Source: Planctomycetota bacterium (GTDB lineage Bacteria > Planctomycetota > JAPUJT01). From it: 38,539 nt of DNA. The stretch lies in assembly GCA_027296055.1 (NCBI GenBank), contig JAPUJT010000125.1, forward strand, positions 1 through 38,539, read 5' to 3'. The notes under the pieces are model-generated. The model was not told the DNA's origin. It searched no databases and saw only the letters and a program-made list of their open reading frames with translations. This document shows, piece after piece, positions 14,877 through 23,631 of the stretch; the first letter of the stretch is position 1; the number at the start of each line of letters is the position of its first letter. The position numbers and the translations under genes are program-made.

Positions 14877-17075
14877 ATGGCTCGGATCGAGGGATTTGCC
14901 GTTGCCGTCAGTGTCGCGTTCGCGCTGGCCGTGAGCGGTTGCGGGAAGGGTGGGGGCAGTAAGCGCACAGTGCCCGCCCCCTCCGCACCGATGGGCGTGA
15001 GCGCCTCCTCGCAAGACTCCGGACAGGTCACGGTGGCCTGGGGTCCCGTCACCGGGGCTACATCGTACAACCTTTACTGGTCCACTTCGCCCGGAGTCAC
15101 GAAGGCCGAGAACCGGTTCGCCGACGTGACCTCCCCCTTCCTCCACGACAGTCTCGTTAACGGCTCGGCCTACTACTACGTGATGACCGCGCTCCTCGGA
15201 ACGCGGGAGAGCGCGGAGTCGACCCAGGTCTCCGCGATGCCGCTCGACGCCCCGACGGGGCTTGTCGCCGCGAGCGTAGGCGCCCAGGTCACGCTCGACT
15301 GGAACCCGGTCCTCGGGGCAACATCGTACGACGTCTACTGGTCCACCAGTCCCGGGGTCACCAGGGCGACGGGGACTCCGATCACCGGAGCGAGCCCGCC
15401 CTACCTCCATACGGGCTTGACCGCCGGGCAAATCTACTACTACGTCGTCACGGCGACGAATTCGGTCGGCGGCGGCGCGGAGAGCACGGAGTCCTTGGAG
15501 GTCTCGGCGCTGCTGGTCCCCGCGCCGATCGGGGTGACCGCCACGGCGGGCTCGACGGAGGTGATCCTGGACTGGAATCCGGCGCCTGGAGCGACTACCT
15601 ACAACATCTATTGGTCGACGGAGCGAGGGGTCACGAGGGCCACGGGGAACCAGATCCCGGGCGTCCCCCCCGGCTACCTCCACGGGGGGCTCACGAACGG
15701 CATCACCCTTTACTATGTCGTGACCGCTTCCATTGCGGCCGGCGGAGGCGTGGAGAGCGCCCAATCGGCCGAGGTGTTCGCCACGCCCGACACGATCGGG
15801 GTCCTCGACCCCTCGTTCAACGGGCAGGGGTGGGTCACCCATAGCGGCACGCCGGGAGGAGGAATCGACTCCGGCAACGACATCGCTCTGGACTCCTCCA
15901 ACCGGATCCTCGTCGCCGGCGTCAGCGACGCGAACCCGGCAGGCATGTCGCCAAACCCGGACATGGCGATCTGGAGGTTCAATTCCGGCGGCTCAATCGA
16001 TACGACCTTCGGGGCGATGGGCTTCGTCGTGTACGACAATTCTAACCTCGACAGGGTCAATGCCCTCGCCAGGGATGCCTTGGAGAGAATCCTTGTGACC
16101 GGGACTACCCGAGCTCCGAGTAACCAATCAGGCATGGCCATCTTGCGGTACGACTCGACCGGCGCGCTCGACACGACATTCGGGGCGGGAGGCCTCGTCA
16201 TCAGCGACAACGCAGCGGGCGGGATCGGTACTGACATCGGCTACGGGATCGCAGTCGACGCGTCTGGGAGGATCCTCGTGGCCGGGACTAGCCCAAATCC
16301 AGACAACTCGTCCGACATGGTCATCTGGGGGTACGACTCGACCGGGACCCTGGATATGACGTTCGGCTCGGGAGGCCTGGCGATCTACGTCGGCTCAGGG
16401 CCCTTCCCCTCCGATGAAGGCTTCGCCCTGACCCTCGATCCCTCGGGGAGGATCCTCGCCACGGGCCGCACCCTAGCCTCGATCCCGACGCCGTCGAACA
16501 ACATGGCGCTCTGGCGATACGACTCGACCGGGATGCTGGATCCGACCTTCGGCACAGGAGGCGTGGTCTCCCACGATGGGGCCGCGGGCGGGGGTGGCAA
16601 CGACTTCGGGCAGGTCGTGACCGTGGATCCCTGGGGCCGGATCCTCGTGGCCGGGTACAGTGACAGCACCCCGACGCTCAATGAAGATCTCGCCATGGCG
16701 ATCTGGAGGTACGACGCGACCGGGACGCTGGACGCGACGTTCGGGACCGGAGGCGTGGCCGTCGACAATGATCCCGTGTTCGTCGGGAGCCGAGATAGAC
16801 CGAATGGGATCGTCGTGGATGGGTTCGGCAGGATCCTCGTCGCTGGAACCGCCAACGATCCAACGGGGATCGACCAGCGGATGGTCGTCTGGCGATTCCA
16901 TTCTACGGGAGTCCTGGACAGGACCTTCGCCTCGGGCGGGATCTTCGTTCACGATGGAGGCCTCCTCTTCGCTACCGGGCAGGGGATCACCCTGGACGCC
17001 CTGGGCAGGATCCTCGTGGTCGGCTCAACGGCCGATCTCTTTGGCGGGGAAATGGCGATCTGGCGGCTCAAGTAA
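14877..17075 (+). CDS. FN3 and delta-60 repeat lipoprotein (732 aa)
   Basis: Predicted cell-surface lipoprotein. The ATG at 14877 has GGGAGG six bases upstream, and the signal peptide ends in lipobox VSGC followed by a GKGGGS linker. Three fibronectin type III domains follow (about residues 36-315), each with the signature SYNLYWSTSPGVTxA ... YLHxGLxxGxxYYYVVTA. The rest is a run of delta-60 repeats (LDPSFNGQGWV..., IALDSSNRILVAG, MAIWRFNSxGxxDTTFG), which probably form a beta-propeller. It ends MAIWRLK with no C-terminal anchor. The next gene is a paralogue 33 bases downstream on the same strand, so they form one operon. Role: probable adhesion or surface display; ligand unknown. It lies inside the proposed tRNA-Leu island. 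Confidence 0.9.
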   Translation: MARIEGFAVAVSVAFALAVSGCGKGGGSKRTVPAPSAPMGVSASSQDSGQVTVAWGPVTGATSYNLYWSTSPGVTKAENRFADVTSPFLHDSLVNGSAYYYVMTALLGTRESAESTQVSAMPLDAPTGLVAASVGAQVTLDWNPVLGATSYDVYWSTSPGVTRATGTPITGASPPYLHTGLTAGQIYYYVVTATNSVGGGAESTESLEVSALLVPAPIGVTATAGSTEVILDWNPAPGATTYNIYWSTERGVTRATGNQIPGVPPGYLHGGLTNGITLYYVVTASIAAGGGVESAQSAEVFATPDTIGVLDPSFNGQGWVTHSGTPGGGIDSGNDIALDSSNRILVAGVSDANPAGMSPNPDMAIWRFNSGGSIDTTFGAMGFVVYDNSNLDRVNALARDALERILVTGTTRAPSNQSGMAILRYDSTGALDTTFGAGGLVISDNAAGGIGTDIGYGIAVDASGRILVAGTSPNPDNSSDMVIWGYDSTGTLDMTFGSGGLAIYVGSGPFPSDEGFALTLDPSGRILATGRTLASIPTPSNNMALWRYDSTGMLDPTFGTGGVVSHDGAAGGGGNDFGQVVTVDPWGRILVAGYSDSTPTLNEDLAMAIWRYDATGTLDATFGTGGVAVDNDPVFVGSRDRPNGIVVDGFGRILVAGTANDPTGIDQRMVVWRFHSTGVLDRTFASGGIFVHDGGLLFATGQGITLDALGRILVVGSTADLFGGEMAIWRLK

Positions 17076-17108
17076 GCGTCCCCCGGACCCATTTGAGGGA
17101 GGTGGGAT

Positions 17109-19574
17109 ATGAAGCGGGTTGTGAGCTCGAGCTTGGCTATCGTTGTAACGGCGGCCCTGGCCCTCGGGGTCACCGGGTGCGGCGGAGGCGGAAGTAGCAA
17201 CAAAGCGACGCCGCGTCCTGCTGCACCGACGGGGGTCGGCGCCTCTTCGCAGGACTCCGGCGAGGCCATCGTGACCTGGACCCCGGTCACGGGGGCGGCC
17301 ACGTACAACATCTACTGGGGGACCTCCTCCGGCGTCACCAAAGCGACGGGGATGCAGATCGCGGGCGTGACGTCGCCCCATCTCCACACCGGGCTTACCG
17401 ACGGGACGATCTATTACTACGTGGCGACCGCGCTCGCAGGGGCACGGGAGAGCACCGAGTCGACCGAGATCTCCGTCCTACCAGTGGCCGCTCCAACCGG
17501 CGTCTTGGCCACAACAGCGTTGCCCTCCAGGATCACGATCGATTGGAGCCCCGTGGCCGGGGCGATCTCCTACTACATTTACTGGTCGACCTTGCCGGGG
17601 GTGACGAAGGCGACGGGTACCCCGATTCCCGAGGTCACCGCTCCGTTTGTTCACACGGGGCTCGTGAACGGGACTCCATACTACTACGTAGTCACCGCCC
17701 TGAATCCGGTCGGGGGCGGGGCGGAGAGCACGGAATCGGTCGAAGTCTCGGCGACGCCTCTCGAGCCGCCGACGGGAGTCCTGGCCACCGGTGCGACCTC
17801 GCAGGTCAGCATCTATTGGAATCCCGTGGCGGGGGTGTCGTCCTACAACCTCTACTGGTCCACTGCCCCAGGGGTCACGAAGGCGACCGGCACCCAGATC
17901 CCAGGTATCACGACGGCTCCCTACCCCCACAACGGCCTGGCGAATGGCACGACCCACCATTACGTCGTCACCGCGGTGATCGGGGCAGACGAGAGTGTGG
18001 AGTCAGTCGAGGCCTCCGCCACGCCGCTCGCTGCGCCGACCGGCGTCTCGGCCGCCGCGGCGGCGATCGACAAAGTCACCGTGGACTGGAGTCCCGTGAC
18101 CGGGGCGACGTCGTACAATCTCTACTGGTCCGACGCACCCGGCGTCACCAAGATGACCGGGATGCTCATCCCTGGGCTGACCGCCCCCTATCTCCATATG
18201 GGCTTGACCACCGGGCAAACCTACTACTACGTCGTCACTGCGACGAATCTGGTCGGAGGCGGCGCGGAAAGCACCGAGTCGGCCGAGGTCTCCGCTATTC
18301 CCGGGAACTTCGGAATTCTGGACTTCACATTCGGAGGTCAAGGTTGGGTCGTCCACGACAGCGCGGCGGGGGGGGACTCCGGTGATTCCGGGCGGGCCAT
18401 CGCCCTGGACGCCTCGGGCCGGATCCTGGTGAGCGGGCACAGCTCGAATGGGACCAACTTCGACATGGTGATCTGGCGCTACGACTCGACCGGGGTTCTG
18501 GATGCGACCTTCGGCGTGGGAGGCATCGTCGTCCATAACGACGCGGCGGGCGGAAACCTCAATGATTTCGGGGAAGGCATCGCCCTGGATGCCTCGGGCC
18601 GGATCCTGGTGAGCGGTACCAGCTGGAATGGCTCCAACCGCGACATGGTGACCTGGCGCTACGACTCGACCGGAGTTCTGGATGCGACGTTCGGCGTGGG
18701 GGGCATCGTCGTCCATAACGACGCGGCGGGCGGAAACCTCAATGATTTCGGGGAAGCCATCGCCCTGGATGCCTCGGGCCGGATCCTGGTGTGCGGTAAC
18801 AGCTGGAATGGCGCCAACAGCGACATGGTGATCTGGCGCTACGACTCGAGCGGGGTTCTGGATGCGACCTTCGGCGTGGGAGGCGTCGTCGTCCATGACA
18901 ACGCGGCGGGCGGGAACTCCGATGATGGGGGGCGGGCCATCGCCGTGGATGCCTCGGGCCGGATCCTGGTGAGCGGCACCAGCTGGAATGGCGCCAGCCG
19001 CGACATGGTGACCTGGCGCTACGACTCGGCCGGGGTTCTGGATGCGACCTTCAGCTTGGGAGGCGTCGTCGTCCATAACGACGCGGCGGGCGGAAACCTC
19101 CATGATCACGGGGAAGCCATCACCCTGGACGCCTCGGGCCGGATCCTGGTGAGCGGGTTCAGCTGGAATGGCGCCAACTACGACATGGTGACCTGGCGCC
19201 ACGACTCGACCGGGGTTCTGGATGCGACCTTCGGCGTGGGAGGCGTCGTCGCCCATAACGACGCGGCGGGCGGAAACTTCAATGATTACGGGGAGGCCAT
19301 CGCTCTGGATTCCTCGGGCCGGATCCTGGTGAGCGGGTACAGCTGGAATGGCGCCGGGAACTCCGACATGGTGACCTGGCGCTACGACTCGACCGGGGTT
19401 CTGGATGCGACCTTCGGCGTGGGAGGCGTCGCCGTCCATAACGACGCGGCGGGCGGAGACACCGATGATCAAGGGTGGGCCATCGTTCTAGATAACTTGG
19501 ACCGGGTCCTCGTGACCGGGCAGAGCGGGAATGCCACCTTCGACACGGACATGGTCATCTGGCGCTTCAATTAG
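17109..19574 (+). CDS. FN3 and delta-60 repeat lipoprotein, paralogue (821 aa)
   Basis: Paralogue of the preceding gene and second in its operon. The ATG at 17109 has GGGAGG seven bases upstream; the lipobox is VTGC followed by Gly/Ser. It has four FN3 domains (about residues 38-400) where its partner has three, so a domain was gained or lost by unequal exchange. Seven delta-60 units follow, each GVLDATFGVGGxVVHNDAAG, IALDASGRILVSG, SWNGxNxDMVTWRYDSTG. These are far more alike than in the partner, with a 180-bp DNA period. It ends DMVIWRFN. Signal, FN3 stalk and propeller head suggest a rod-like surface protein. No catalytic motif is present. Confidence 0.9.
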   Translation: MKRVVSSSLAIVVTAALALGVTGCGGGGSSNKATPRPAAPTGVGASSQDSGEAIVTWTPVTGAATYNIYWGTSSGVTKATGMQIAGVTSPHLHTGLTDGTIYYYVATALAGARESTESTEISVLPVAAPTGVLATTALPSRITIDWSPVAGAISYYIYWSTLPGVTKATGTPIPEVTAPFVHTGLVNGTPYYYVVTALNPVGGGAESTESVEVSATPLEPPTGVLATGATSQVSIYWNPVAGVSSYNLYWSTAPGVTKATGTQIPGITTAPYPHNGLANGTTHHYVVTAVIGADESVESVEASATPLAAPTGVSAAAAAIDKVTVDWSPVTGATSYNLYWSDAPGVTKMTGMLIPGLTAPYLHMGLTTGQTYYYVVTATNLVGGGAESTESAEVSAIPGNFGILDFTFGGQGWVVHDSAAGGDSGDSGRAIALDASGRILVSGHSSNGTNFDMVIWRYDSTGVLDATFGVGGIVVHNDAAGGNLNDFGEGIALDASGRILVSGTSWNGSNRDMVTWRYDSTGVLDATFGVGGIVVHNDAAGGNLNDFGEAIALDASGRILVCGNSWNGANSDMVIWRYDSSGVLDATFGVGGVVVHDNAAGGNSDDGGRAIAVDASGRILVSGTSWNGASRDMVTWRYDSAGVLDATFSLGGVVVHNDAAGGNLHDHGEAITLDASGRILVSGFSWNGANYDMVTWRHDSTGVLDATFGVGGVVAHNDAAGGNFNDYGEAIALDSSGRILVSGYSWNGAGNSDMVTWRYDSTGVLDATFGVGGVAVHNDAAGGDTDDQGWAIVLDNLDRVLVTGQSGNATFDTDMVIWRFN
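18361..19480 (+). repeat. 180-bp tandem DNA repeat within the delta-60 gene
   Basis: Near-identical units start at about 18481, 18661, 18841, 19021 and 19201, each exactly 180 bp apart, then one 183-bp unit. They share long identical blocks such as GGTTCTGGATGCGACCTTCG. The coding unit is 60 residues. Such identity predicts copy-number change by recombination or slippage. Confidence 0.9.
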
Positions 19575-19628
19575 GGGAAGGCGCTGACTAATACGCATCT
19601 CTCACTGCTTGCGGCCTGATTCAGGTTG

Positions 19629-20093
19629 GTGTTTGTCGCCATTGCCGGAAGCGCCCTGGTCAGCCTCTTCTCGGCGTCACGGCTTCCAGGTACTGTGCGC
19701 GACTCGACTGCAATGGAGCCAGATCAGCTCGATGCTCTAGCGATGGTCTGAGTCTATCCGTATGAATATGGCTTCAACGTCGCCTTTGTCTTCCTCGGCT
19801 TGCACCTATTCTGCCTTGGTTACCTGATTCTCAAGACGGATTACGTCCCTCGAGTGCTGGGCGTCCTGTTGGTGGTTGCATCAGCGGGATACTTCATAGA
19901 CAGTTTCGCAAGTGTGGTTTCTGCCGGCTACGCCGACAACCAGGCGTTGTTCATGCCTTTTGTTGCCGTGCCCGCCCTCATCGCGGAGTACTCCCTTGCC
20001 TTCTGGCTCTTGATCAAGGGTGGAAAGGGCGAGCGGCGGCTCAGACCGGAAAACGCTCGCCTTCGGAATGGCACCGAATCGGGGATAGGCTGA
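19629..20093 (+). pseudogene. DUF4386 membrane protein, broken remnant
   Basis: The frame reads LVFVAIAGSALVSLFSASRL, then DSTAMEPDQLDALAMV, a TGA stop at 19749-19751, then YEYGFNVAFVFLGLHLFCLG, YLILKTDYVPRVLGVLLVVA, GYFIDSF and EYSLAFWLLIKG. That order (DALA..., YGxNxxLxFFGLHxxxLGYLI, PRxLGVLL, GYLIDSF, LWLLIKG) is typical of the C-terminal half of DUF4386 four-to-six-TM proteins. The N-terminal TM helices are missing and no start is present, so it is a pseudogene. A truncated reading frame from 19800 survives (97 aa). It lies inside the proposed island. Confidence 0.75.
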
Positions 20094-20314
20094 GAGTCAG
20101 GGTCACTTCTCATCTTATCTGGGCGGTCTGATAGTAACCCCGCCGGAGCGCCCCCCACCGTGCCCCCGCAAACCCGGGGCGAGAAGGACCAGAATTTTGC
20201 GTACCTCCCAGGGTACACATCTTCCGGCGAGATGGGGCGCGATAGCGCGCGGTCCGGCGCGCTCAGGCGCGTTGTGCAAAACGCGTAACCCCTTGAGTGA
20301 TGGACGGATGTGTA

Positions 20315-20400
20315 TGCCGAAGGAGGGACTTGAACCCTCACTCCCGGTTATGGGAACGGGATTTTGAATCCCGCGCGTCTGCCAGTTCCGCCACTTCGGC
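20315..20400 (-). tRNA. tRNA-Leu(CAA)
   Basis: Complete class II tRNA: acceptor GCCGAAG/CTTCGGC with A73, D-arm TGGCGGAACTGGCAGACGC, anticodon stem CGGGA/TCCCG around TTCAAAA (anticodon CAA), long variable arm (TCCC...GGGA) and T-arm GAGGG-TTCAAGT-CCCTC. No CCA encoded. Two partial copies of its 5' half occur at 14249-14289 and 29375-29410 in the same orientation, marking it as an integration target. It has its own promoter (20418-20447). Confidence 0.95.
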
Positions 20401-20417
20401 ATTGGTTGGACAGCATT

Positions 20418-20447
20418 AGTTTACCGCGGATCGATGAAGCGTTTCAA
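20418..20447 (-). promoter_or_regulatory. Promoter of tRNA-Leu(CAA)
   Basis: On the minus strand TTGAAA, an 18-base spacer and TAAACT end 17 bases before the tRNA 5' end. Position and match to sigma70 boxes are both good. Confidence 0.6.
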
Positions 20448-20593
20448 GGAGCCTCGTCACCTATCGGGGCACCTTGACATTGCAAGGCCGGATCGTGATG
20501 GGAGGGTGAGGTCGCATTTCGGTTGGTACCGACGGTATAGATAGGTCAGCCCTCTCCGCCGACTCTCTACGACCAGAGCGAAATGCTCGCATG

Positions 20594-20631
20594 AAAAAAG
20601 GACGGCTCGGGGCAACAGCCCCGAGCCGCCT
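20594..20631 (-). terminator. Intrinsic terminator of the 857-aa lipoprotein gene
   Basis: On the minus strand GGCGGCTCGGGGC and GCCCCGAGCCGTCC form a long GC-rich stem (one mismatch at the base) followed by six T residues. It lies 30 bases after the stop codon at 20662. This is the clearest terminator in the window. Confidence 0.9.
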
Positions 20632-20661
20632 GTGCATCAGGTTCGATTTCGTTGAATCCGG

Positions 20662-23235
20662 CTAGTTGTGGATTCTCACGAAGAGCCGTCGATCCCCGTC
20701 AGAGTCATTACGGCGCCAGAAGATGAGCGCTCTTGCGGTCTCTCCCTCGAAGTTCCCTTCGGGCGGGGCGAAAGAGTCGAAGGCCCTGACCTGCCTGAAG
20801 AAGGAGTTCTCGCCGCTGTCGTTATCCACGATCAAGTCCGCCGCGTCGCGCCAGCGATCGTTCGATCGGGTGTATTCGTTGTAATAGAGATGGCCCCCTT
20901 GACTGATGTATATGGCGGCGCCCGCGGACGAGCCGCCACTCGTCGTGATGTTGTTGAAGCTGGCGTCCACTCCCTGGCCCGTATCCACCGTGTGTATCTG
21001 GCCGAACTGCATGGCCGTGAAGGGAGTGGTCGTGTCCAGCTTGTCGAAACGGATCGCCCGGAGGGCGATCGAGGAGGCGGGCTGCCCTGCAGAAACCGAT
21101 CTCCGATCCTCGAGGAAGAAGACGAGGTGCACGGCGCCGGCTGGGTCTTCCCTCCCCAGGGTCAATGCCCGTAGGTCTCCGCGGATCTGAAGCCCGAGGG
21201 TGTTGAGATCCAGCTCCCCGGAGACGGAGAGCCCGTCGAAGTTGCGGCCCTTCAGACGGAGATTGGGAATCGTCGTGTCGAAGGGATCTGGCGTCCAGTC
21301 CTGGTCTCTCCAGTAATAGACGACGGCGCCACCGTTGCCGTTATCCAGCACCTCCGTCCGGGCATTGATATCGTTCGAGCTGAAGAAGACACCTTGCTGG
21401 AAATCTCCCAACGAATCACGGCGGACCATCCCGGTGGCCGGGGCAGGCTGGTTCTCGAACTGGACGATGAATAGCTCGTCCCTGTCGTCGCTGGCCAGGC
21501 CGTCCTCGAACTCCTGGTAGACCAGATGCATGTGATCGTTGTCGCTCTGGACGCCCGTTCGGCGGACACCGGTGGCGGACGTCTCGTCCGGCGGGAGAGT
21601 GGGCCCTCCCAGCTCGTCCTGAAAGACGAAGCCGGTCACGCCCCAGTCCGTCGAGGGCTCTGACGCCTCGAGGGGCTGGGTCGGGAGGGAGTTGCTTATC
21701 GATCCCGGAGGAGGAGTGCCGCCTATCTTGTCCGTGACGTAGCGCACGACGTACAGATTGTTCCAGAAGTTGGAATCCTCCTGCAGGAACGCGATCAGGA
21801 TGTAATCGTTGTCACGTGAGATCCGGGTATCGACCTCCAGGACATCCTGCTGAAATGTCGGAGAGACTCCCGTCAGGTCGATCTGGGAGCGGTCCTGGGC
21901 GCTGAAGGCGGAGCCTGCGGTGGTCGCGCCCGGGTCGAATCGAGTGATGAAGAGGTCGTCGTCGCTATCGCCCGCGTTGACGATGTTGTGGCCGAAGATC
22001 GCCACCGTCCGGCTCAGATTGTGGTCACGACCGTAGATGATCGGGTCTTCCCAGAAGAAGGAACTGGCGAAGTTCGTCACGTCGTTGGCCGGGCTCACCT
22101 CGGCGGCATTCGGGAGAAACTGTCCGCTCGTGAAGTCCCCCACGTAGTGGGAGTACTGGAGGACCGTGTCGACGACAAAGGAAGTCGTGTCGAACTCTTC
22201 GATATAGAAGAAGACGCTGTTCTCGTACGTCCAGAACGTCCCGCTCACTACCTCGGTCTGGTTATCGACGAACGATCCCCCCTGGTTCTCCTGGGAGTTC
22301 ACGTCCGTATTGATCCGCTGGGCCGGGCTCCAGCTCGGCGGGGTGGCTGTCATGTCCAGACGGGACCAGTACATATGGGTGTCCGTCGTATCGCTGGTGG
22401 CGGTGAGGTTGACCTCGTCTCGCTGGGCCCAGACGGCCACGAAGTAGTCGGAGAAATCCGTGGCGTTGAAGTTGTTGCCGCCATTACGGAACTCGGCTTG
22501 GCCATGGAGGCCGTCCGAGACGACCCCGAAGGCCCGGACATCGTCCGCCCAGTCGTTGTTGGTATCGTTCGTCGTCGTGTTGTCCCCATCGTCGGTGTCC
22601 ACGATGTTGGCCATCCCCGGCCTCCAGTTTCCGCTGGAATCGTGGGAGCCGAAGCCGTGGGCGTCGGATGCGGAGCCGGCGCGGGAGACATCGAAGTAGG
22701 CCGAGAAGAGCCGGATGTTGGAGTCGTCCTCGTTGTTCGGCCCCGAGTCGTCCGTGTCCCTTCTGTCAAAGAGGATGATGGCATCGCCGTTCCTCGAGGA
22801 GGCGGTGTTCCCCGCCACACCGGACGGCGCGTAGAACATTACCACCGTCTTGTTGATGGACGGCCTGTGGTTGAAGTCCCCCTGCTTCCCGCTCGACGAG
22901 ATCGCCACGATCTCCACAGGGGGGGTCACGGTGCTCCCGTTGAAGTAGGAGGCCCACAAGGAGTCGAGGGCCCCGTCTGCCGTGACGAAGAGGATGATCG
23001 CGCGGTTCGAGCGTGACGAATGATACACCCGCGGCCCTCCCACAATGTTCTCTGCGTTCTGGCTGAAGGCGAAACCGTCATCAGCGAGGTTGCTGTCGGC
23101 AACGTCGTTGCCGGGAAAAGAGCCTGCCAGGCGTGCGGATCCTATGATGATGGTGTCACCGTCATCTCCACAGCCTGCCATCAAGACGAGGCTGATGACG
23201 AGCATGCAAAGCGTCCCTAACCGCATGTTTCCCAT
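20662..23235 (-). CDS. Large lipoprotein with sialidase-like repeat pattern (857 aa)
   Basis: The ATG at 23235 has AAGGAG ahead of it (a second Met follows at codon 4). The signal peptide ends in lipobox LMAGC, then an acidic linker (GDDGD). The body has many weakly similar blocks of about 45-60 residues, such as RAIILFVTADGALDSLWASY, HMYWSRLDMT...SWSPAQRI, and HLYYNEYTRSNDRWRDAADL. These look like blades of a large beta-propeller of the BNR/sialidase type, but no Asp-box (SxDxGxTW) or catalytic residues are visible, so an enzyme role is not supported. It is rich in Asp, Asn and Gly, suggesting calcium binding. It is monocistronic, with promoter and terminator visible. Family unknown. Confidence 0.8.
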   Translation of the reverse strand: MGNMRLGTLCMLVISLVLMAGCGDDGDTIIIGSARLAGSFPGNDVADSNLADDGFAFSQNAENIVGGPRVYHSSRSNRAIILFVTADGALDSLWASYFNGSTVTPPVEIVAISSSGKQGDFNHRPSINKTVVMFYAPSGVAGNTASSRNGDAIILFDRRDTDDSGPNNEDDSNIRLFSAYFDVSRAGSASDAHGFGSHDSSGNWRPGMANIVDTDDGDNTTTNDTNNDWADDVRAFGVVSDGLHGQAEFRNGGNNFNATDFSDYFVAVWAQRDEVNLTATSDTTDTHMYWSRLDMTATPPSWSPAQRINTDVNSQENQGGSFVDNQTEVVSGTFWTYENSVFFYIEEFDTTSFVVDTVLQYSHYVGDFTSGQFLPNAAEVSPANDVTNFASSFFWEDPIIYGRDHNLSRTVAIFGHNIVNAGDSDDDLFITRFDPGATTAGSAFSAQDRSQIDLTGVSPTFQQDVLEVDTRISRDNDYILIAFLQEDSNFWNNLYVVRYVTDKIGGTPPPGSISNSLPTQPLEASEPSTDWGVTGFVFQDELGGPTLPPDETSATGVRRTGVQSDNDHMHLVYQEFEDGLASDDRDELFIVQFENQPAPATGMVRRDSLGDFQQGVFFSSNDINARTEVLDNGNGGAVVYYWRDQDWTPDPFDTTIPNLRLKGRNFDGLSVSGELDLNTLGLQIRGDLRALTLGREDPAGAVHLVFFLEDRRSVSAGQPASSIALRAIRFDKLDTTTPFTAMQFGQIHTVDTGQGVDASFNNITTSGGSSAGAAIYISQGGHLYYNEYTRSNDRWRDAADLIVDNDSGENSFFRQVRAFDSFAPPEGNFEGETARALIFWRRNDSDGDRRLFVRIHN

Positions 23236-23332
23236 TATCTGTCTCCTTCTAGGAATGGTCTGGGTAGGGGGTCTCCCCAGAGCCCTTCCTCTTCCCGATT
23301 TCAGAATGATTCACCCCAGTGTTGAGACGGAG

Positions 23333-23360
23333 ATTCTATTCGTTCGCCGCCGCCGATCAA
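23333..23360 (-). promoter_or_regulatory. Candidate promoter for the 857-aa lipoprotein
   Basis: Minus-strand TTGATC, 16-base spacer, TAGAAT, about 100 bases before the start codon at 23235. The same -10 sequence (TAGAAT) recurs in the divergent promoter at 23487. The rest of 23236-23631 shows no gene. Confidence 0.45.
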
Positions 23361-23486
23361 GGACTAATGTCGCTCCCATCGCCAGTGCGGCCGTACGTCC
23401 CTTCTCGGGCCTAGCACGGCAGTTCCCGGTGGGGGGGCGATCTGGAAGAGAGGCCGGGGCCGTTCCGTGCCCCGAGGATGGCCCTA

Positions 23487-23516
23487 TTGATAATGGAAGC
23501 GCCACTGGAATAGAAT
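23487..23516 (+). promoter_or_regulatory. Candidate promoter for the 1746-aa lipoprotein
   Basis: TTGATA, 18-base spacer, TAGAAT, about 115 bases before the start at 23632. It is divergent from the promoter at 23333-23360 and shares its -10 box. Confidence 0.5.
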
Positions 23517-23631
23517 CGGCGCCTTGGGGGGGACCTCCTCACCCTGAGGGGTCCGGGTTCAAGACAATTCATCCAGGACGCAGTTAGCGCAGTCGATGCG
23601 CGGTCGCGCCCTGAATCACTGGAGTGGATGC

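Noticed and set aside
18003..19472. A 489-codon open frame on the minus strand over the delta-60 repeats
   Set aside because: It is antisense to repeats with a strong plus-strand family match, its composition is repetitive and rich in Arg, Gly and His, and it has no ribosome site; it exists because the 180-bp unit is a multiple of three.
18361..19480. CRISPR array
   Set aside because: Repeats are 180 bp, coding and contiguous without unique spacers.
21988..23016. A long plus-strand frame (342 codons) opposite the 857-aa lipoprotein
   Set aside because: Codon-bias shadow of a minus-strand gene with clear signal peptide, ribosome site and terminator.
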